Origin: Bryobacterales bacterium
GTDB taxonomy: Bacteria; Acidobacteriota; Terriglobia; Bryobacterales; Bryobacteraceae
Direction: 5' to 3'
Assembly: GCA_020847045.1 (NCBI GenBank)
Contig: JADLCT010000097.1
Location: forward strand, 112,709-176,708
Length of the DNA: 64,000 nucleotides
Shown here: positions 19,697-29,253 of the stretch, piece after piece
How positions within the stretch are numbered: position 1 is the first letter of the stretch
Layout: each line of letters starts with the position of its first letter
Position numbers and translations under genes: made by a program
Notes under the pieces: model-generated
Told to the model about the DNA's origin: nothing
Databases searched by the model: none
The model's input: the letters and a program-made list of their open reading frames with translations, nothing else

Positions 19697-20215
19697 ATGA
19701 GACGGAAACCGGAACCCGGCGAGGCATCCGCGCATTTTGCGGACTACATCAACCAGGTGCGGGGCCCCGGCGTTGTGGAGGCGCTGGAGCGCCAGACTGT
19801 GGAGTTCACCGCTCTGTTGGGACGTGTCAGTGAAGAGGCTTCGCTGGCGCGCTACGAACCTGGCAAATGGAGCGTGCGTGAAACCGTTGGACACATCACC
19901 GACACCGAACGTGTGTTTGCGCACCGGGCTTTCTGGTTCGCGCGCTGCCTGGACGGCGATCAGGCATCGATGGATCAGGACGTCTGCGCCGCTCACGCCG
20001 GCAGCGGCTCAATCTCATTGGCCGCCTTGGCCGCCGAGTTCGCGGCCGTCCGCGCCTCGACGATGTCGCTGGTGAAGCTACTGCCCGGCGAGGCCTGGTC
20101 GCGCCAGGGCATCGCCAACGGCAACCCGGTGACGGTCCGTGCGCTGATCTGGGTAATCTGCGGCCATCTGGAGCACCACGCGCGCATCCTGCGCGAGCGC
20201 TACGGCTTGCGGTAA
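19697..20215 (+). CDS. DinB-fold protein (DinB/YfiT-like)
   Basis: The 172-residue protein has the DinB four-helix pattern: YEPGKWSVRETVGHITDTERVF, then a segment of about 90 residues, and a final helix with GHLEHHARILRERYG. The histidines in GHITD and in HLEHH are the usual metal-binding positions of this superfamily, whose members include mycothiol- or bacillithiol-dependent transferases and damage-induced proteins. The specific reaction cannot be told from sequence. The start at 19697 is preferred because upstream codons overlap the end of the preceding gene with non-coding-like sequence. Confidence 0.8.
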   Translation: MRRKPEPGEASAHFADYINQVRGPGVVEALERQTVEFTALLGRVSEEASLARYEPGKWSVRETVGHITDTERVFAHRAFWFARCLDGDQASMDQDVCAAHAGSGSISLAALAAEFAAVRASTMSLVKLLPGEAWSRQGIANGNPVTVRALIWVICGHLEHHARILRERYGLR

Positions 20216-20259
20216 AGCCGCTTGCGTGTACCGCCCAGCCCAGGGCGGCCATCTTGGGT

Positions 20260-20265
20260 TACACT
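20260..20265 (+). promoter_or_regulatory. Candidate -10 box TACACT for the PHP-domain gene
   Basis: TACACT ends 7 nt before the ATG at 20273. A -35 element is not evident. The spacing predicts a transcript that begins at the start codon. Confidence 0.35.
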
Positions 20266-20272
20266 GCCGGTA

Positions 20273-21277
20273 ATGTCCAAGTCCTGGTTGGGTCGCTCGC
20301 TATTCCTGACCCTGCTGGCCGCGGCCGCGGCGATCACGCTTCCCCGCCCCGCCGCCACGCAGACGCGCGCGCCGCGATGGTACAAAGGCAACCTCCACAC
20401 GCACACGCTGAACAGCGACGGCGATTCGACGCCGCACGAGGTGGCCACCTGGTACCGCGAGCACGGCTACCACTTTCTGACCCTGTCCGACCATAACTAT
20501 CTCACCGATGTGACCGGCTTGAACGCGGTTCATGCGGCGCGGGAAAAGTTCCTGCTCATCCCCGGCGAAGAGTTGAGCGACCGTTACGACGGCCAACCCA
20601 TCCACATGAACGCCTACAATCTGGGGCGCGAGCTACAGCCCCGGCACGGCGCCAGCGTCGCCGCGACGATTCAGAACAATACCGATATGATCCGGCAGGC
20701 CATGGCGCTGCCCTCGCTGAATCATCCCAACTTTCACTGGTCGATCAGCAAGGATGACTTACTCAAGGTGAGTAACCTGGGGTTGTTCGAAGTGTACAAT
20801 GGGCACCCGACGGTGAACAACACGGGCGGCGGCGGCTTCCAATCATTGGATGAGATGTGGGACACGCTTCTGACGGCGGGCAAGCGCATGCAGGGCATCG
20901 CGGTGGACGACGCGCATCATTTCAAGAAGATGGGGCAGGAGTTCTCCAATCCGGGGCGGGGATGGATTCAGGTCCGTGCTGACGAGTTGAGCGCGGCGGC
21001 CATCACGGCGGCCATCGAGCGCGGCGACTTCTACGCGAGTTCGGGAGTTGTCTTGAACGGCGTACAAACCGGCGGCGGCGAGTACCGTTTGGACATCAAG
21101 GAACGTCCGACGGAGAAGTTCACCACGTATTTCTTCGGTCCCGAAGGCAAGGTGCTGCACAAAAGCTACAGCCTGACGCCGGCCTACAAGATGACCGGCG
21201 CCGAAGCCTATGTCCGGGCCCGCGTGGATTCCTCTTTCGGCTCGAGCGCCTGGACACAGCCCCTGTTCGCACGCTAG
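20273..21277 (+). CDS. Exported PHP-domain protein (predicted metal-dependent phosphoesterase)
   Basis: The 334-residue product begins at ATG 20273 with a signal peptide (about residues 1-27, ending near PAATQ). The mature protein opens with the PHP motif GNLHTHTLNSDGD and then the second motif LSDHNYL, which bind divalent metals in PHP enzymes. A further His-containing segment, LNHPNFHW, and VDDAHHF are likely metal ligands. PHP proteins hydrolyse phosphoester bonds; an exported form may act on extracellular phosphoesters, but its substrate is unknown. It converges on the TonB receptor gene with a 38-nt gap. Confidence 0.82.
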   Translation: MSKSWLGRSLFLTLLAAAAAITLPRPAATQTRAPRWYKGNLHTHTLNSDGDSTPHEVATWYREHGYHFLTLSDHNYLTDVTGLNAVHAAREKFLLIPGEELSDRYDGQPIHMNAYNLGRELQPRHGASVAATIQNNTDMIRQAMALPSLNHPNFHWSISKDDLLKVSNLGLFEVYNGHPTVNNTGGGGFQSLDEMWDTLLTAGKRMQGIAVDDAHHFKKMGQEFSNPGRGWIQVRADELSAAAITAAIERGDFYASSGVVLNGVQTGGGEYRLDIKERPTEKFTTYFFGPEGKVLHKSYSLTPAYKMTGAEAYVRARVDSSFGSSAWTQPLFAR

Positions 21278-21315
21278 CTGGCCGACCAGCACGCTCGCTC
21301 GGCGGAGCGCCGCCT

Positions 21316-23241
21316 CTAAAATACGCGGCCGGAGTAGCGCAGACCGATCCTCCACATGCGCGGAGCGCCAATGGCGGGAACCGGTGTGTACCCGGTGAGG
21401 ATCTCGCGGTCGAGTATGTTCTCGAACACCATCTGAGCCGAAAGATTGGCCCGGATCTGGTGGCGGAGAGTCAGATGCGCGGTGGCGTAGCCAGGCAGGC
21501 GGAACGCATTCAGGTCATCATCGAACTGGAACGAGGACGACCGGACGCCTGCCGAGACAAGAGTGCGCGAGCCGAAGTAAGTGGCTTGCGCCGAGCCGTA
21601 ATGTTTGGCCACCTGGGGTGTGCGCAGGCCGGAGCCGACGCGGGAATCGGCGAACAGATAGTTACCTTCCACCTCGACGTGCGAGTGAACCCGCTGGCGG
21701 AGGTCGAGTTCAAAGCCGCGGGCCAGGGCGCTGGCGATATTCCGGCGCTGGCGGATGATCTGCGTGGGTGAGGAGGAGAGGGTAATGTTACCCACGAGGT
21801 TATCGAGCGAGTTACGGTAAAAAGTAAGTGAATAGCGTCCGCGCTCGCCCGTGTAGTCGCCGCCGAACTCGACGCCCGTCAGCGTCTCGGGCTGAAGCTG
21901 GTCGTTAGCGCGCGTGATGGCGTTGCCGGCGCGGAACTCACGGTAGAGTTCATTCAGCGTGGGAGCGCGGAAGCTGCGGTAGGCGGAAAAGCGCGCGCGC
22001 CAGGGGCCGCGTCCGGTGGAAAGCCCCGCGTTGGGGGAAAAGAAGCTCCGGCCGGAGCCCGCGAAGTGTTCCCGCGCGCCCAGGAAGAGCTTCACAGGCC
22101 CGGCGTTGCCTGTAAACTGGCCGAAAAATCCGCGGTGGAAGACATCTCCCCCGGCGTCCGTGCGGGCCGTCACCAGGCCGGTGGCGCCAAAGAAGGTGTC
22201 GAGACTGCGGCCGGAAACCCGGGCAAAATCGGTCCCTGCAAGCGTGGCCCAGCGCGTGGCCGTGTGCCGCCAGTAAGCGGCGCCACCCGTTCCAAGCGAG
22301 GGGACCGACTGGATGGAGGTGATGCGTTCGGTGAGCCGGCTCGCGGGAATCGTGGAGAAGTTACTGCGGAACTCCCCGCGCGTGTGATAGCCGGTGAAGG
22401 AGAGTCCGTCGCGGGAAAAGTCGCGTGAGTAATGGGCAGACAGCGTGCCGAGCGAGGTGGAGTTGCGGAGTAGCGAGGTGCCGTTGATGCGGTCCTCGAC
22501 GAGCATGTCGGCCTTCACGAACAGGCGCTGGGCGGCGCCGAGATAATCGAGGCGGACAGTGGGCGCGACAAAGCGGGCGTTGGCCTCGCGGTCCACGGGG
22601 CCCCGGAACCGCTCACCGACGATGTAGTAGCCATCCGTGGTGTATGCGCGTGCGGCAGCGGTGAGTCCAATGCGGCCGAACAGGTTGGCGTAACCTGCTT
22701 CGGCCTGGTGCGTATTGCGGTTGCCGGTTTCGTAGGAGCCGAACAAAGCGCGCGTGTGGGAGGTCCTTTCGGGCTCGCGCGTGAAGAGCGCGATCGCGCC
22801 GGCCATGGCGCGGTCTCCGAACAGACTGGTAGAGGCGCCACGGGACAACTCGACGCGGCCCACCGTATCCGGCGAGACGCGCGTCCAATACACCCAGCCG
22901 CCGAAGGGATCGTTCAAGGGCACGCCATCCCACAGCACGAGCGTGCGGGAGGCTCCGGTGGATCCCAACCCGCGCAGCGAGATGCCCTGCGTGGTGGGAT
23001 GCGCGGTCAGCGACGAGGAGCGGCGGAACAACGAGAAGCCGGGAATCATGCGGAGGCGGTCATCGAGATTGATGCCGGGCGTCTGCTGCACGCGGCGCGA
23101 ATCGAGAATCGTCAGCGAAGCGGGCGCCTCGGCGGCGACCTTCTCCACCACGGTGAGCGAGGTTTGCACGGGCGCGATGGCCGGACTCGGGTCAGACGTG
23201 CTCTGCGCTCCCAGGGTCGAGAGTATGAAGATCAAGCACAT
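21316..23241 (-). CDS. TonB-dependent outer-membrane receptor
   Basis: From ATG 23241 the product has 641 residues, a short hydrophobic leader (MCLIFILSTLGAQ), a plug domain (SLTILDSRRVQQTPGINLDD and the GISLRGLGSTGASRTLVLWD region) and a 22-strand-type barrel ending in aromatic Phe, as is usual for outer-membrane proteins. The ligand (siderophore, cobalamin or glycan) cannot be assigned. The start overlaps the end of the DUF58 gene by 50 nt; an alternative ATG at 23334 would overlap by 143 nt. The short leader lacks basic residues, so the exact start is uncertain. Confidence 0.85.
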   Translation of the reverse strand: MCLIFILSTLGAQSTSDPSPAIAPVQTSLTVVEKVAAEAPASLTILDSRRVQQTPGINLDDRLRMIPGFSLFRRSSSLTAHPTTQGISLRGLGSTGASRTLVLWDGVPLNDPFGGWVYWTRVSPDTVGRVELSRGASTSLFGDRAMAGAIALFTREPERTSHTRALFGSYETGNRNTHQAEAGYANLFGRIGLTAAARAYTTDGYYIVGERFRGPVDREANARFVAPTVRLDYLGAAQRLFVKADMLVEDRINGTSLLRNSTSLGTLSAHYSRDFSRDGLSFTGYHTRGEFRSNFSTIPASRLTERITSIQSVPSLGTGGAAYWRHTATRWATLAGTDFARVSGRSLDTFFGATGLVTARTDAGGDVFHRGFFGQFTGNAGPVKLFLGAREHFAGSGRSFFSPNAGLSTGRGPWRARFSAYRSFRAPTLNELYREFRAGNAITRANDQLQPETLTGVEFGGDYTGERGRYSLTFYRNSLDNLVGNITLSSSPTQIIRQRRNIASALARGFELDLRQRVHSHVEVEGNYLFADSRVGSGLRTPQVAKHYGSAQATYFGSRTLVSAGVRSSSFQFDDDLNAFRLPGYATAHLTLRHQIRANLSAQMVFENILDREILTGYTPVPAIGAPRMWRIGLRYSGRVF

Positions 23242-24337
23242 GATCGCGTTGCCAGCCGGCTTGCATGGCCAGCTGAGGCGAGGCCGTAAGGATAAGGCGG
23301 AGGCTGTCGGCCTCCAAAGGGGGATCGGGCTCATAGGCGTTTAGAATCGCCTTGGACTGCGTGCCAAACAGAACGCTGGGCTGCACCAAGGCCAGGAATC
23401 TAAGAACAGTATATATGTCGCACTCTGCCGGCAGAGTGCGATCGAAGGAGCCGCAGCGCAGACGGAGCCGCGCGGGCCGGTGGGCGATCTGCCAGCAGAG
23501 AAACGCGCAACACTCCACGGCGCGCTCAAACAGAGGCTCCGAGCCGGCTGGCACGTTGGGATCCAGAATGATTTCGATGAGCGGTTCGCGTTCGGCGGCG
23601 AACTCGCGCACCTGCAGATCGCCCGTGTGGGCGGTGGCTTTCCAATCGACATGGCGCGCCGATTCGCGGATCTCGTAGGGGCGGATGCGATAGAAGTCGG
23701 TGCCGCGCGAGCGCACGAAGGCGTCGAGTCCGGCATCGAAGCCGGCCAGGCGGCGTTCGGACTCGGGGTGCGGCTCAAGCGATGGATAGACGACAACCTC
23801 GTTGGCCAGCGTCAGGTCGATGCGCCGTTCGGTGAAGCCGAAGGGGAAGCGCGAAACCAGCCGGAAGCTGTTTTTTTCATGCAGGCCGCGATGGGCGAAG
23901 CGGACATCGACACCGGCTTCCACGGAAGAGGCGGCGGGCAGATAGGGAATGTAGAGTTCGGTGACGCGAACCGACAGAGGGACGCCCCGGATGGTGAGCG
24001 AGAACGACGGGACCCAGGATTTCGCGTTGGACATACGCAGGCGCGCGGGTGTGGAACGGCGGGCCGTGACGTGTTCGGGCGGCAGAAATTCCAGCTCCAG
24101 CCCGGCCAGCGAGAGGCGGCTGATGAAGCCGGAAATGAGCATCGAAGAGATGAGCAGGGCAAACAGGAGATAGAGGATGTTGTTCGCGGTGATGAATGCC
24201 GCCGAGCCGGCCAAGGCGGTCAGCAGGGAGAAGAAGAAGCCGGCGCGCGTAAGCCTCTGGCGCATTCCGCCTTCAATGGCGTGGCGGACCCGGGCGTAGA
24301 GTTCGCGCCAGATGGGGCGGCGTGAACTAAAGGGCAT
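23192..24337 (-). CDS. DUF58 domain membrane protein (second copy)
   Basis: The 381-residue protein has a basic N-terminus, two closely spaced membrane segments near residues 33-70, then a beta-rich domain and the DUF58 core FYRIRPYEIRESARHVDWKA at about 215-235. This is the membrane-anchored form of DUF58 and differs from the soluble copy at 5570-6457. There is no moxR beside it. It overlaps the TonB receptor gene, so the two are probably co-transcribed, which is unusual company for this family. Confidence 0.83.
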   Translation of the reverse strand: MPFSSRRPIWRELYARVRHAIEGGMRQRLTRAGFFFSLLTALAGSAAFITANNILYLLFALLISSMLISGFISRLSLAGLELEFLPPEHVTARRSTPARLRMSNAKSWVPSFSLTIRGVPLSVRVTELYIPYLPAASSVEAGVDVRFAHRGLHEKNSFRLVSRFPFGFTERRIDLTLANEVVVYPSLEPHPESERRLAGFDAGLDAFVRSRGTDFYRIRPYEIRESARHVDWKATAHTGDLQVREFAAEREPLIEIILDPNVPAGSEPLFERAVECCAFLCWQIAHRPARLRLRCGSFDRTLPAECDIYTVLRFLALVQPSVLFGTQSKAILNAYEPDPPLEADSLRLILTASPQLAMQAGWQRDHVLDLHTLDPGSAEHV

Positions 24338-24392
24338 GGCTCCATGTTGGCATGAATGCGCGGCACGAACGGCTTTACCACGCCGCGCGCGC

Positions 24393-27041
24393 TCAATTCA
24401 ATTGCAGCGTGAAACCCTCCGGACTGGCCGCCGCGCCCACGCGGAGCACGGCCTCATGCTTGCCGGGAGCGGTAAAGATGCCGGGGACGCGCACGTTCAA
24501 CTGCAGTACGCCCGCCAGTCCGGGCGCCTCTCCGGCATACAGAATTTCAGCGGGCGAGTTGCCGATGCGCAGCGTCACCGGGGCAAGCGGCGCGCCCAAT
24601 GGCGCGGCGGGCGGCGCTCCGGCCACGCGCGCGACGTCCCATGCTCCGGAACCGGTGGCGTACAAGGTGACCACGCTGCCCCTAGGGATGCCGGGGCCAG
24701 GGCTGAGCAGCTCGCCCGTTGGCGACACCGCCAGCACGGCGTCTTCGGAGGAGAACAGTCCAGGCGCGGCGCCGGCCAGGGCTACGGTGGTCCGTCCAAG
24801 CGTCGCGCCGCTCGCGCGCAGTTCCACCACGGCCTGTGGAGTGGCGAGATAGGGGAGTTGGAAGTTGATCTGTCTGGGCGAGGTGTAGAAAAGTGTCGAA
24901 GGCTCGCCATTCACGATGACTTCCGGCGAGGCGGGAATCTCTTCGGCATAAAGCGAGACTAGCTGGCCGGGGGCGAACGGGCCTGGCTTCGCCGTGGCGG
25001 CGTGCAGTACGGCGAGAGGCCGCACTGCGCCGCCGGGCCCGGGACCGGTAATCTCGGGCGGGGCAACCACGGAGGGCGTCAGCAGCCGGATGCGATGGTT
25101 GTCCAGATCGGCGGCGAAGATCCGTCCATCGGCGTGTAGCGCCAGAGCCGCCGGAGTATGCAACTGGGCTTGTGTGGCCCCGCCGCCATCGCCAGCCAGA
25201 CCGGCCGCGCCCGTGCCCGCGATGGTGCTTACCAGTCCGGAGGGAGCGATACGCCGGATGCGATGGTTGTAGGCGTCGGCCAGCAACAGACCGCCCGAGG
25301 CGTCAAAAGCGAGCGCGGTGGGAAAGCGGAACTGCGCAAGCCGCGCGGTGACGCCATCGCCGGCCGCGCCCTCAGACCCCGTGCCGGCCACGATCTCCCA
25401 CGCGCCGTTGGCGGAGAGGCGGCGGATCGAGTGCGCGCCGGATTCGGCCACGTGCAGCACGCCGGCAGAGTCGAAGGCGAGCGAGGTGGGGTTGTTCAGC
25501 CCGGGCTGGCCCACTCGCGTAAGGAATCCGTTGCGCCCCAGGCGGCGGATCAGTCCGTTGCCCGAGTCGGCGATGAAGAGGTTGCCCGAGGCGTCATAGG
25601 CCAGCCCTCTCGGCTGATTCAGTTGCGCCAGTTGCGCCGGACCCTCCTCGCCCGCCGAGCCAGGCGCGCCCGTACCTGCTGCCGTATAAATGATGCCGCC
25701 GGGGAGGATGACGCGCACACGGTGGGCCGAGTACTCGGCGATGGCGATTTCACCGGTGGGTGATATGGCCACGGCGACCGGGTCATACAGCAGGGCCGAG
25801 ACGGCCGCACCACCGTCACCGCTCGCGGCGGCCGAGGAAGGGGCCTGGCCGTTCCCGGCGGCGCTTTCGAGTACGCCCGCAGGTGTGACGCGCCAGAGGC
25901 GCAGCGCCTGCTCATCGGCGATGTAGAGATTCGACGCTGCGTCCAGCGCCACCCCCATGGGTGCGAGAATGCGTGGCTGCGCGCTCGAAGGCCGCGGAGC
26001 GACGCCCTCAGAGGCTGTGTCCTTCCCGGACGGCCCCGCCAGCAGCGTGAGCGTGCCGAGGCTGCTCAGCGACCACAGGCGCTTGGGTTCAGAAAAGTAG
26101 AGCTGGCCGGAGGCGCTTTGATGCAGCGCCCGCAGCGAAGCAAAGCCGTTGGAGGAGAGAACCGGCGTGAGCTGGCCATCGAGACCGCGCGCGTAGAGCC
26201 CGCCTTCTTGCATGAGTATGGTCAGGCGTCCATAGGGGTCGGCGGCGAGATCCAGCGGCGGCCCGTCCAGCGCGGGTTGCATGGCGAGCGCCCGCGACAC
26301 GCCGCCTTGCAGCATCAGGATGGAACCTGTGCCAGTGTTGGCGACGTAGAGGTTGCCCAGGTAGTCCGCCGCCACGCCCGCCGGAAAGGAGAGCGGGATG
26401 GAGGTGGATTCGCCAGCCAGCAACGTGAGCTGTCCGGCCGCGGAGAGGCGGTAGAGGCGGTTCGCCGGGGCGTCAGTGAAGTAGAGGTTGCCCGCGAAAT
26501 CAAATGCCAGGTTCCTGGGCCCGCTCAGCTTCACCTGCAGCGGGCCGATCCCTGTGGCGGGAATCGCGGTGAGGGCGCCGCCTCCGGCGATGGTGTCGAT
26601 GCGGCCGTCCGTCGAGATCCTGCGAATGCGCGCGTTGCCGAAATCGGCCACGTAGAGATTGCCGGCGAAATCGGCTGCCAGACCATACGGGGAGTTGAGG
26701 CGTGCGGAGTTGGCCGGACCGGCGTCACCGGCCAGTCCCGGGCTGCCGTCGCCCGCGACAACCGTGAAGGTTCCATTGGATGACAGGAGCCAAACGCGGT
26801 GGCCGGTGGAATCCGCGACGTAGACGGCCCCTGTGGGGGAGGTGGCAATGCCGTCCATGGACCCTAGCACTACGTCGTTAGGGGCCTGAGACGCGGGGGG
26901 CGAAGATGCGCCTGCAAACGTGCTGATTTGAAACGAGGGGGAGGACGAAAGTACCGGGTAAGATACCTCGAGTGCCGCCACCGGCAGGCTGAGCGCGGCG
27001 GCCAGAAACACGAATGCGGTAAGGCGGAACGGCGGAATCAC
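24393..27041 (-). CDS. Secreted NHL-repeat beta-propeller protein with Solibacter-type C-terminal domain
   Basis: The 882-residue protein starts at GTG 27041, with an AAGGAG-type ribosome-binding site about 10 nt upstream and a signal peptide (about 1-23). Residues about 45-660 are successive NHL repeats with the recurring pattern of Gly-Asn-Leu-Tyr-Val-Ala-Asp followed by Arg-Ile-Arg-Arg-Ile, forming one or two beta-propellers. The last 200 residues (LFSSEDAVLAVSPTGELLSP... VTLYATGSGAW) match the C-terminal domain known as TIGR03437, which is highly expanded in Solibacter. Predicted to act as a secreted or surface binding scaffold. It is divergent from the second matrixin across 73 nt. Confidence 0.85.
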   Translation of the reverse strand: MIPPFRLTAFVFLAAALSLPVAALEVSYPVLSSSPSFQISTFAGASSPPASQAPNDVVLGSMDGIATSPTGAVYVADSTGHRVWLLSSNGTFTVVAGDGSPGLAGDAGPANSARLNSPYGLAADFAGNLYVADFGNARIRRISTDGRIDTIAGGGALTAIPATGIGPLQVKLSGPRNLAFDFAGNLYFTDAPANRLYRLSAAGQLTLLAGESTSIPLSFPAGVAADYLGNLYVANTGTGSILMLQGGVSRALAMQPALDGPPLDLAADPYGRLTILMQEGGLYARGLDGQLTPVLSSNGFASLRALHQSASGQLYFSEPKRLWSLSSLGTLTLLAGPSGKDTASEGVAPRPSSAQPRILAPMGVALDAASNLYIADEQALRLWRVTPAGVLESAAGNGQAPSSAAASGDGGAAVSALLYDPVAVAISPTGEIAIAEYSAHRVRVILPGGIIYTAAGTGAPGSAGEEGPAQLAQLNQPRGLAYDASGNLFIADSGNGLIRRLGRNGFLTRVGQPGLNNPTSLAFDSAGVLHVAESGAHSIRRLSANGAWEIVAGTGSEGAAGDGVTARLAQFRFPTALAFDASGGLLLADAYNHRIRRIAPSGLVSTIAGTGAAGLAGDGGGATQAQLHTPAALALHADGRIFAADLDNHRIRLLTPSVVAPPEITGPGPGGAVRPLAVLHAATAKPGPFAPGQLVSLYAEEIPASPEVIVNGEPSTLFYTSPRQINFQLPYLATPQAVVELRASGATLGRTTVALAGAAPGLFSSEDAVLAVSPTGELLSPGPGIPRGSVVTLYATGSGAWDVARVAGAPPAAPLGAPLAPVTLRIGNSPAEILYAGEAPGLAGVLQLNVRVPGIFTAPGKHEAVLRVGAAASPEGFTLQLN

Positions 27042-27114
27042 GCAGGAATCTCTCTCCTTCGAGTAAGTGGAAGGCGCGCAGGAACTCTCTCAGGCGGGGT
27101 GCGATGAGGGGGAC

Positions 27115-28683
27115 ATGCGGATGCGAATTGCTCTTTTCGCTGTGTGTCTGGCCGTGGCCGGACCGGCGCAGATTGTCACCGGGCAGGTACTCAAGACGGT
27201 GGGGTTGAAGACGGGGTTGCAGCCCGCCGGAGGACGGTTTTCAGAAAGACTGTCGCGCGGCGGCGCGGCGAAGTCGAATCTGCCGGGGCGTGTCTACCGC
27301 GTGGTGATGTTCGATCACATACCGGAAGCGGCGGATCTGGAGGCGCTGGAGCGCCGGGGGATGACGCCCGTACAGTACGTGCCCGAGCGGGGTGTGATGG
27401 TTTCGATGCCGCCCTCCGTGGGTGCCGCGAATCCGTTGGAGCAGTCCGGCGCGGATGAGGCCCCTCTGGTGTTCGCGCTGGCGCGGAAGGTGAGTCCGCT
27501 GGTGGATGCGATGGAAGAAGGTGAAGCCGGGCTGGCGGTGGTGGCCGAGACCTTCCCTGGCGTCACTGGGGGCGAAGGGCTGGATCTTGCGCAGCGGGAA
27601 GGCATGACGGTGCTGGCGCATGCGGACCTGCTGGAGAATCAGATGCTGCTGCGAGGGACGCGCGCGCAGGTGGAGTCGCTGGCGCGATGGGAGGAGATCT
27701 CCTATGTATGGCCCGCATCGCCGGAGCTGCGCGAAGGAGTTCTGGTGCACGGCTGTGTGGGCGCGGTGACGGCGGCGGGTCCGGTGGGGAGCTATGTCGC
27801 CAAAGTGGGCGATGGATGGGACGGGCCGGGACTGGGGATGGCAAGCCTGCAGTACAGGTTGGCGGCGTTGTCGCGGCGGCTGCCCGCGGAGGTGCAGCGG
27901 ACCGAGATCGCCAGGGCAATGGCGGCGTGGTCGGCGGTAGTCCAGGTGAACTTCAGTGAAGGAGGAGCGGCGCACTCGACGCGGCATCTGAACATTCTGT
28001 TCGGGGCGCGGGCGCATGGCGACTCGTATCCATTCGACGGACGGGGACGGACGCTGGCGCACACCTTTTTTCCCGCACCGCCCAACCCTGAGCCCATCGC
28101 GGGCGACCTGCACTTCGACGAGGACGAACCCTGGCAGGCAGGCGCGCATACGGACCTGTACAGCGTGGCGCTGCACGAGTTGGGGCACGCCTTGGGGCTG
28201 GGGCATTCCGACGATCCGGCGAATGTGATGTACCCCTATTACCGGCTGCTGAACGAACTGGCGGCGGGGGATGTGGCGGCGGCGCGGGAGCTGTATGCGC
28301 CGCGCGCGGCGGCGGGGACGCCGGAGGCACCGGCCACGCCAGAGCCGCCGGCATCGCCCGCACCGCCCCCTGGGAAGCCGCCGGCCACCAACCCGGATGC
28401 GGCCGACAAGACGCCGCCCGTGTTGACGCTGAACTACCCGGCGGCAACCGGCGTCTTCACCACGCGGGGCGCCATCGTCTTGCAAGGAACGGCAAGGGAC
28501 AATGTGGAGGTGGCCGGCGTGCGCTGGACCTCGAACATGTTCGCCTCAGGCGGGGCGGCGAGCGGAACGGCGAGTTGGCAGGCTGAGGTGCCGCTGGCGG
28601 TGGGCATCAACCGCGTCACACTGATAGCGGTGGATGCGGCCGGCAACAGGGCCATGCGCAACGTGACCGTGACAAGGAGATAA
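27115..28683 (+). CDS. Secreted matrixin-type metalloprotease with Ig-like C-terminal domain
   Basis: From ATG 27115, preceded by a GAGGGGG ribosome-binding site, the product has 522 residues and a signal peptide (about 1-19). An N-terminal part of about 200 residues may be a prodomain. The catalytic domain carries HELGHALGLGH at 354-364 and a Met-turn NVMYPYY. A Pro-rich linker (about 395-435) leads to a final Ig-like domain (DKTPPVLTLNYP to the end), of the type often used for surface binding. A start at 27067 is also open but would place the signal peptide internally. Confidence 0.85.
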   Translation: MRMRIALFAVCLAVAGPAQIVTGQVLKTVGLKTGLQPAGGRFSERLSRGGAAKSNLPGRVYRVVMFDHIPEAADLEALERRGMTPVQYVPERGVMVSMPPSVGAANPLEQSGADEAPLVFALARKVSPLVDAMEEGEAGLAVVAETFPGVTGGEGLDLAQREGMTVLAHADLLENQMLLRGTRAQVESLARWEEISYVWPASPELREGVLVHGCVGAVTAAGPVGSYVAKVGDGWDGPGLGMASLQYRLAALSRRLPAEVQRTEIARAMAAWSAVVQVNFSEGGAAHSTRHLNILFGARAHGDSYPFDGRGRTLAHTFFPAPPNPEPIAGDLHFDEDEPWQAGAHTDLYSVALHELGHALGLGHSDDPANVMYPYYRLLNELAAGDVAAARELYAPRAAAGTPEAPATPEPPASPAPPPGKPPATNPDAADKTPPVLTLNYPAATGVFTTRGAIVLQGTARDNVEVAGVRWTSNMFASGGAASGTASWQAEVPLAVGINRVTLIAVDAAGNRAMRNVTVTRR

Positions 28684-28697
28684 GCGGATGCTATTCT
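28669..28697 (+). promoter_or_regulatory. Sigma70-like promoter GTGACA-17-TATTCT
   Basis: GTGACA at 28669-28674 (5 of 6 to TTGACA) and TATTCT at 28692-28697 (4 of 6 to TATAAT) are separated by 17 nt. The predicted transcription start falls on or next to the ATG at 28705. The -35 element lies inside the end of the upstream matrixin gene. Confidence 0.55.
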
Positions 28698-28704
28698 CAG
28701 CCCC

Positions 28705-29220
28705 ATGTTGAGAACACGAATGCAGGCGGGGGCGGTGGCTCTGCTGCCCACCCTGATCACTATGATTTCATGCGGTCCTGTGGCTCCTCCGGATACGCGA
28801 GCCGCGGACGCGGCGGCAATTCAGGCATTGGACGAACAGTGGTCGGCCACGGCGAACAAGAATGATCTGGAGGGCGCACTCGCGTTTTATTCCGCCGACG
28901 CCGTGCTGCTGCCACCCAATGCGCCCATCGCGGCGGACAAGGCGGGCATTCGCGCGGCATGGGCGGGGCTGCTGACGCCGAACACGAGCGTGAAGTGGAG
29001 TGTGGGCAAGGTGGAGGTGGCCCGATCCGGCGACATGGCGTACCTCTACGGCGCCTACGATCTGGTGGTGAAGGACCCCAAGGGCGGCCCGCCGTACACG
29101 GAAAAAGGGAAGCTGTTGGAAATCTGGAAGAAGCAGGCCGACGGGAAATGGAAGTGCGCCGTGGACACGTTCAACTCCGACGCGCCTCCGCCGCCCGCGG
29201 CGCCCGCCCCGGCAAAGTAG
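28705..29220 (+). CDS. DUF4440/SnoaL-like lipoprotein
   Basis: The 171-residue product has a lipoprotein-like signal (LLPTLITMISCG, predicted lipid-modified Cys near residue 23) and an NTF2-like fold: ALDEQWSATANKNDLEGALAF, then FYSADAVLLPPNAP, KAGIRAAWAGLL and a C-terminal WKCAVDTFNSD. This is the pattern of DUF4440/SnoaL-like proteins, small cone-shaped domains that bind ligands or catalyse simple reactions; the substrate is unknown. It ends in a Pro/Ala-rich tail. Convergent with dnaB, 33 nt away. Confidence 0.8.
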   Translation: MLRTRMQAGAVALLPTLITMISCGPVAPPDTRAADAAAIQALDEQWSATANKNDLEGALAFYSADAVLLPPNAPIAADKAGIRAAWAGLLTPNTSVKWSVGKVEVARSGDMAYLYGAYDLVVKDPKGGPPYTEKGKLLEIWKKQADGKWKCAVDTFNSDAPPPPAAPAPAK

Positions 29221-29253
29221 GTTCGCGCCAGTTAAACGCAGGGGCCGCCGCGC

